Assembly: GCA_001564135.1 (NCBI GenBank)
Contig: LKNH01000169.1
Span: 1 to 5,762 of the forward strand
Direction: 5' to 3'
Origin: Halobacteriaceae archaeon Tc-Br11_E2g27
GTDB lineage: Archaea; Halobacteriota; Halobacteria; Halobacteriales; Haloarculaceae
Length of the DNA stretch: 5,762 nt
Shown here: positions 4,593-5,762 of the stretch, piece after piece
Layout of the letters: each line of letters starts with the position of its first letter
Position numbering within the stretch: the first letter of the stretch is position 1
Position numbers and translations under genes: made by a program
The notes under the pieces: generated by a model
What the model was told of the DNA's origin: nothing
The model's input: only the letters and a program-made list of their open reading frames with translations
The model's database searches: none

Positions 4593-5762
4593 GTGACTGA
4601 CGACGACAAGCCGACACAGGAGCAGTTCTATGATGCCCTCGAAACGCTCGGGCGACCGGTGGTAACCGCAACCAGATACGCACAGCTCCGTGACTGTACA
4701 CAGAATATCGCTCTCGAAGAACTCGAAGCCCTGGAACACGAGGGGGTTGTCGAATCTGTCGACGTTTCACCTGACCGTGTCGTCTGGTATCCACAGGAAT
4801 GGGCACGGTTGACAGACCGCGAGCGCGTTGTCGTCTTTCCGGAACGCCGGCAACTGGTCGTCGACCAGCCGAAACAGTTTACACGGGCGCAACTGTCACA
4901 GTTCGCTCATCTTATCGACACCACTGGTTCGGGAGCGTATCTGTACGAAATCCGGACCGAAGATGTCTGGCAGGCGCCCTACGAGACGTTCGACTCGCTG
5001 CTTGAGACGGTTCGGTCGGTGCTGGATGAGCCATCACCGCCGCTTGAGGACTGGATGGAAAGCCAGTATCGCCGTGCGAATCTCTTTCGCTTGACCACCC
5101 ACGAGGATGGCTATCACGTTCTTGAGGCCGAGTCACCAGAGATAATGGGAAACGTTGCGCGACAGAAACTTGATGACGGACAGCTCAGGGCCGACCTCTC
5201 GGAGACGGAAAGCTGGGTTACCGAGGAACGGATTGCCGAGGTGAAGCGGGTTCTCTATGACGCGGGCTATCCGGTCAGGGATGAACGGACACTCGATGGT
5301 GGCGAGCACCTCCCCGTGGACTTGCGACTGGAGCTTCGTCCTTACCAGAAACAGTGGGTCGAGAATTTCCTCGAAACGAACGCTGGTGTACTCGTCGGGC
5401 CGCCGGGTTCGGGAAAGACTGTCGCCGCGCTTGGAATTCTCTCGGAAATTGAAGGAGAGACGCTTATTCTGGTGCCTGGCAGGGAACTTGCCGGGCAGTG
5501 GCGCGATGAACTGCTGGCGCAGACGACGCTTGAACCGGAACAGGTTGGCGAGTACCATGGTGGCGAAAAGAACATCCGGCCGGTGACGATTGCGACCTAT
5601 CGCACTGCTGGCATGGATAGACACCGCCAGCTGTTCGATAGCCGCGAATGGGGGCTGATTATCTATGATGAGTGCCATCACGTACCGAGTCCAATCTATC
5701 GACGAAGTGCCGACTTACAGACACGCGCACGGCTTGCCCTGTCTGCCTCACCGGTTCGGGAA
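4593..5762 (+). CDS. XPB/Rad25-like SF2 helicase with winged-helix N-terminus (3' end missing)
   Basis: The first 390 residues of a superfamily 2 DNA helicase, cut by the window edge. Residues about 10-67 look like a winged helix-turn-helix domain. Residues 78-240 form a middle region that may correspond to the XPB damage-recognition part. The first motor domain has LRPYQKQWVENFL (248-260), Walker A GPPGSGKT (269-276, K275), a motif Ia-like LVPGRELAGQW, ATYRTA, the DECH Walker B box (359-362) and motif III SAS (384-386). The last visible residues, VRE, are the start of the RED motif characteristic of XPB. No ATG exists at a sensible place: GTG 4593 is chosen for its A-box 26-31 bases upstream and the acidic MTDDD start it gives; GTG 4584 is the alternative. 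Archaeal XPB homologues serve in DNA repair or transcription. The second motor domain is expected beyond the window. Confidence 0.85.
   Translation, partial: MTDDDKPTQEQFYDALETLGRPVVTATRYAQLRDCTQNIALEELEALEHEGVVESVDVSPDRVVWYPQEWARLTDRERVVVFPERRQLVVDQPKQFTRAQLSQFAHLIDTTGSGAYLYEIRTEDVWQAPYETFDSLLETVRSVLDEPSPPLEDWMESQYRRANLFRLTTHEDGYHVLEAESPEIMGNVARQKLDDGQLRADLSETESWVTEERIAEVKRVLYDAGYPVRDERTLDGGEHLPVDLRLELRPYQKQWVENFLETNAGVLVGPPGSGKTVAALGILSEIEGETLILVPGRELAGQWRDELLAQTTLEPEQVGEYHGGEKNIRPVTIATYRTAGMDRHRQLFDSREWGLIIYDECHHVPSPIYRRSADLQTRARLALSASPVRE

Noticed and set aside
5133..5681. Minus-strand open frame of 182 codons opposite the helicase
   Set aside because: The plus-strand frame contains Walker A, DECH and motif III of a helicase. 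The minus-strand frame has no recognisable domain and arises from the high-GC third codon positions.

Overview
The window looks like a piece of a halophilic archaeal (class Halobacteria) chromosome. The proteins are strongly acidic. Most starts lack a Shine-Dalgarno sequence, and three genes have an A-box-like element 26-33 bases before the start codon, as expected for leaderless haloarchaeal transcripts. The gene families also fit: an AglJ-like dolichol-phosphate glycosyltransferase, an XPB/Rad25-type helicase and a BKACE enzyme. All calls come from reading the sequence; no database search was possible.

Layout. (1) 8-1735, plus strand: a two-gene catabolic operon, a beta-keto acid cleavage enzyme (BKACE/DUF849) followed 21 bases later by a short-chain dehydrogenase of the 2,4-dienoyl-CoA reductase type. 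(2) 1736-2089: a gene-free stretch with four successive stem-loops (about 1883-2083) that may be a small structured RNA or a decayed transposon end. (3) 2090-3021, minus strand: a ribbon-helix-helix (RHH) antitoxin and a PIN-domain toxin joined by an ATGA overlap, behind a promoter carrying three TTGCACA boxes. (4) 3022-3454: the antitoxin promoter, then a non-coding stretch with hairpins and a second copy of a GCGAGC/AAGCGA...GAAAAAGGTA motif also found at 1823-1866. (5) 3455-4486, minus strand: an AglJ-like GT2 glycosyltransferase. (6) 4593 to the window end, plus strand: the first 390 residues of an XPB/Rad25-like helicase with an extra winged-helix N-terminus, divergent from the glycosyltransferase and cut by the window edge.

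How the parts fit. The BKACE and the reductase probably act on one carbon-source pathway in which a beta-keto acid is exchanged with acetyl-CoA to give acetoacetate and a new acyl-CoA. The RHH/PIN pair is a self-contained toxin-antitoxin unit, probably self-repressing through the TTGCACA array; it sits as an accessory cassette between housekeeping genes, with the two similar motifs on either side. The glycosyltransferase (S-layer N-glycosylation) and the helicase (DNA repair or transcription) share only a short divergent promoter region. The features most worth a second look are the TTGCACA operator array, the stem-loop cluster at 1883-2083, and the departures from canonical active sites in the BKACE and the reductase.
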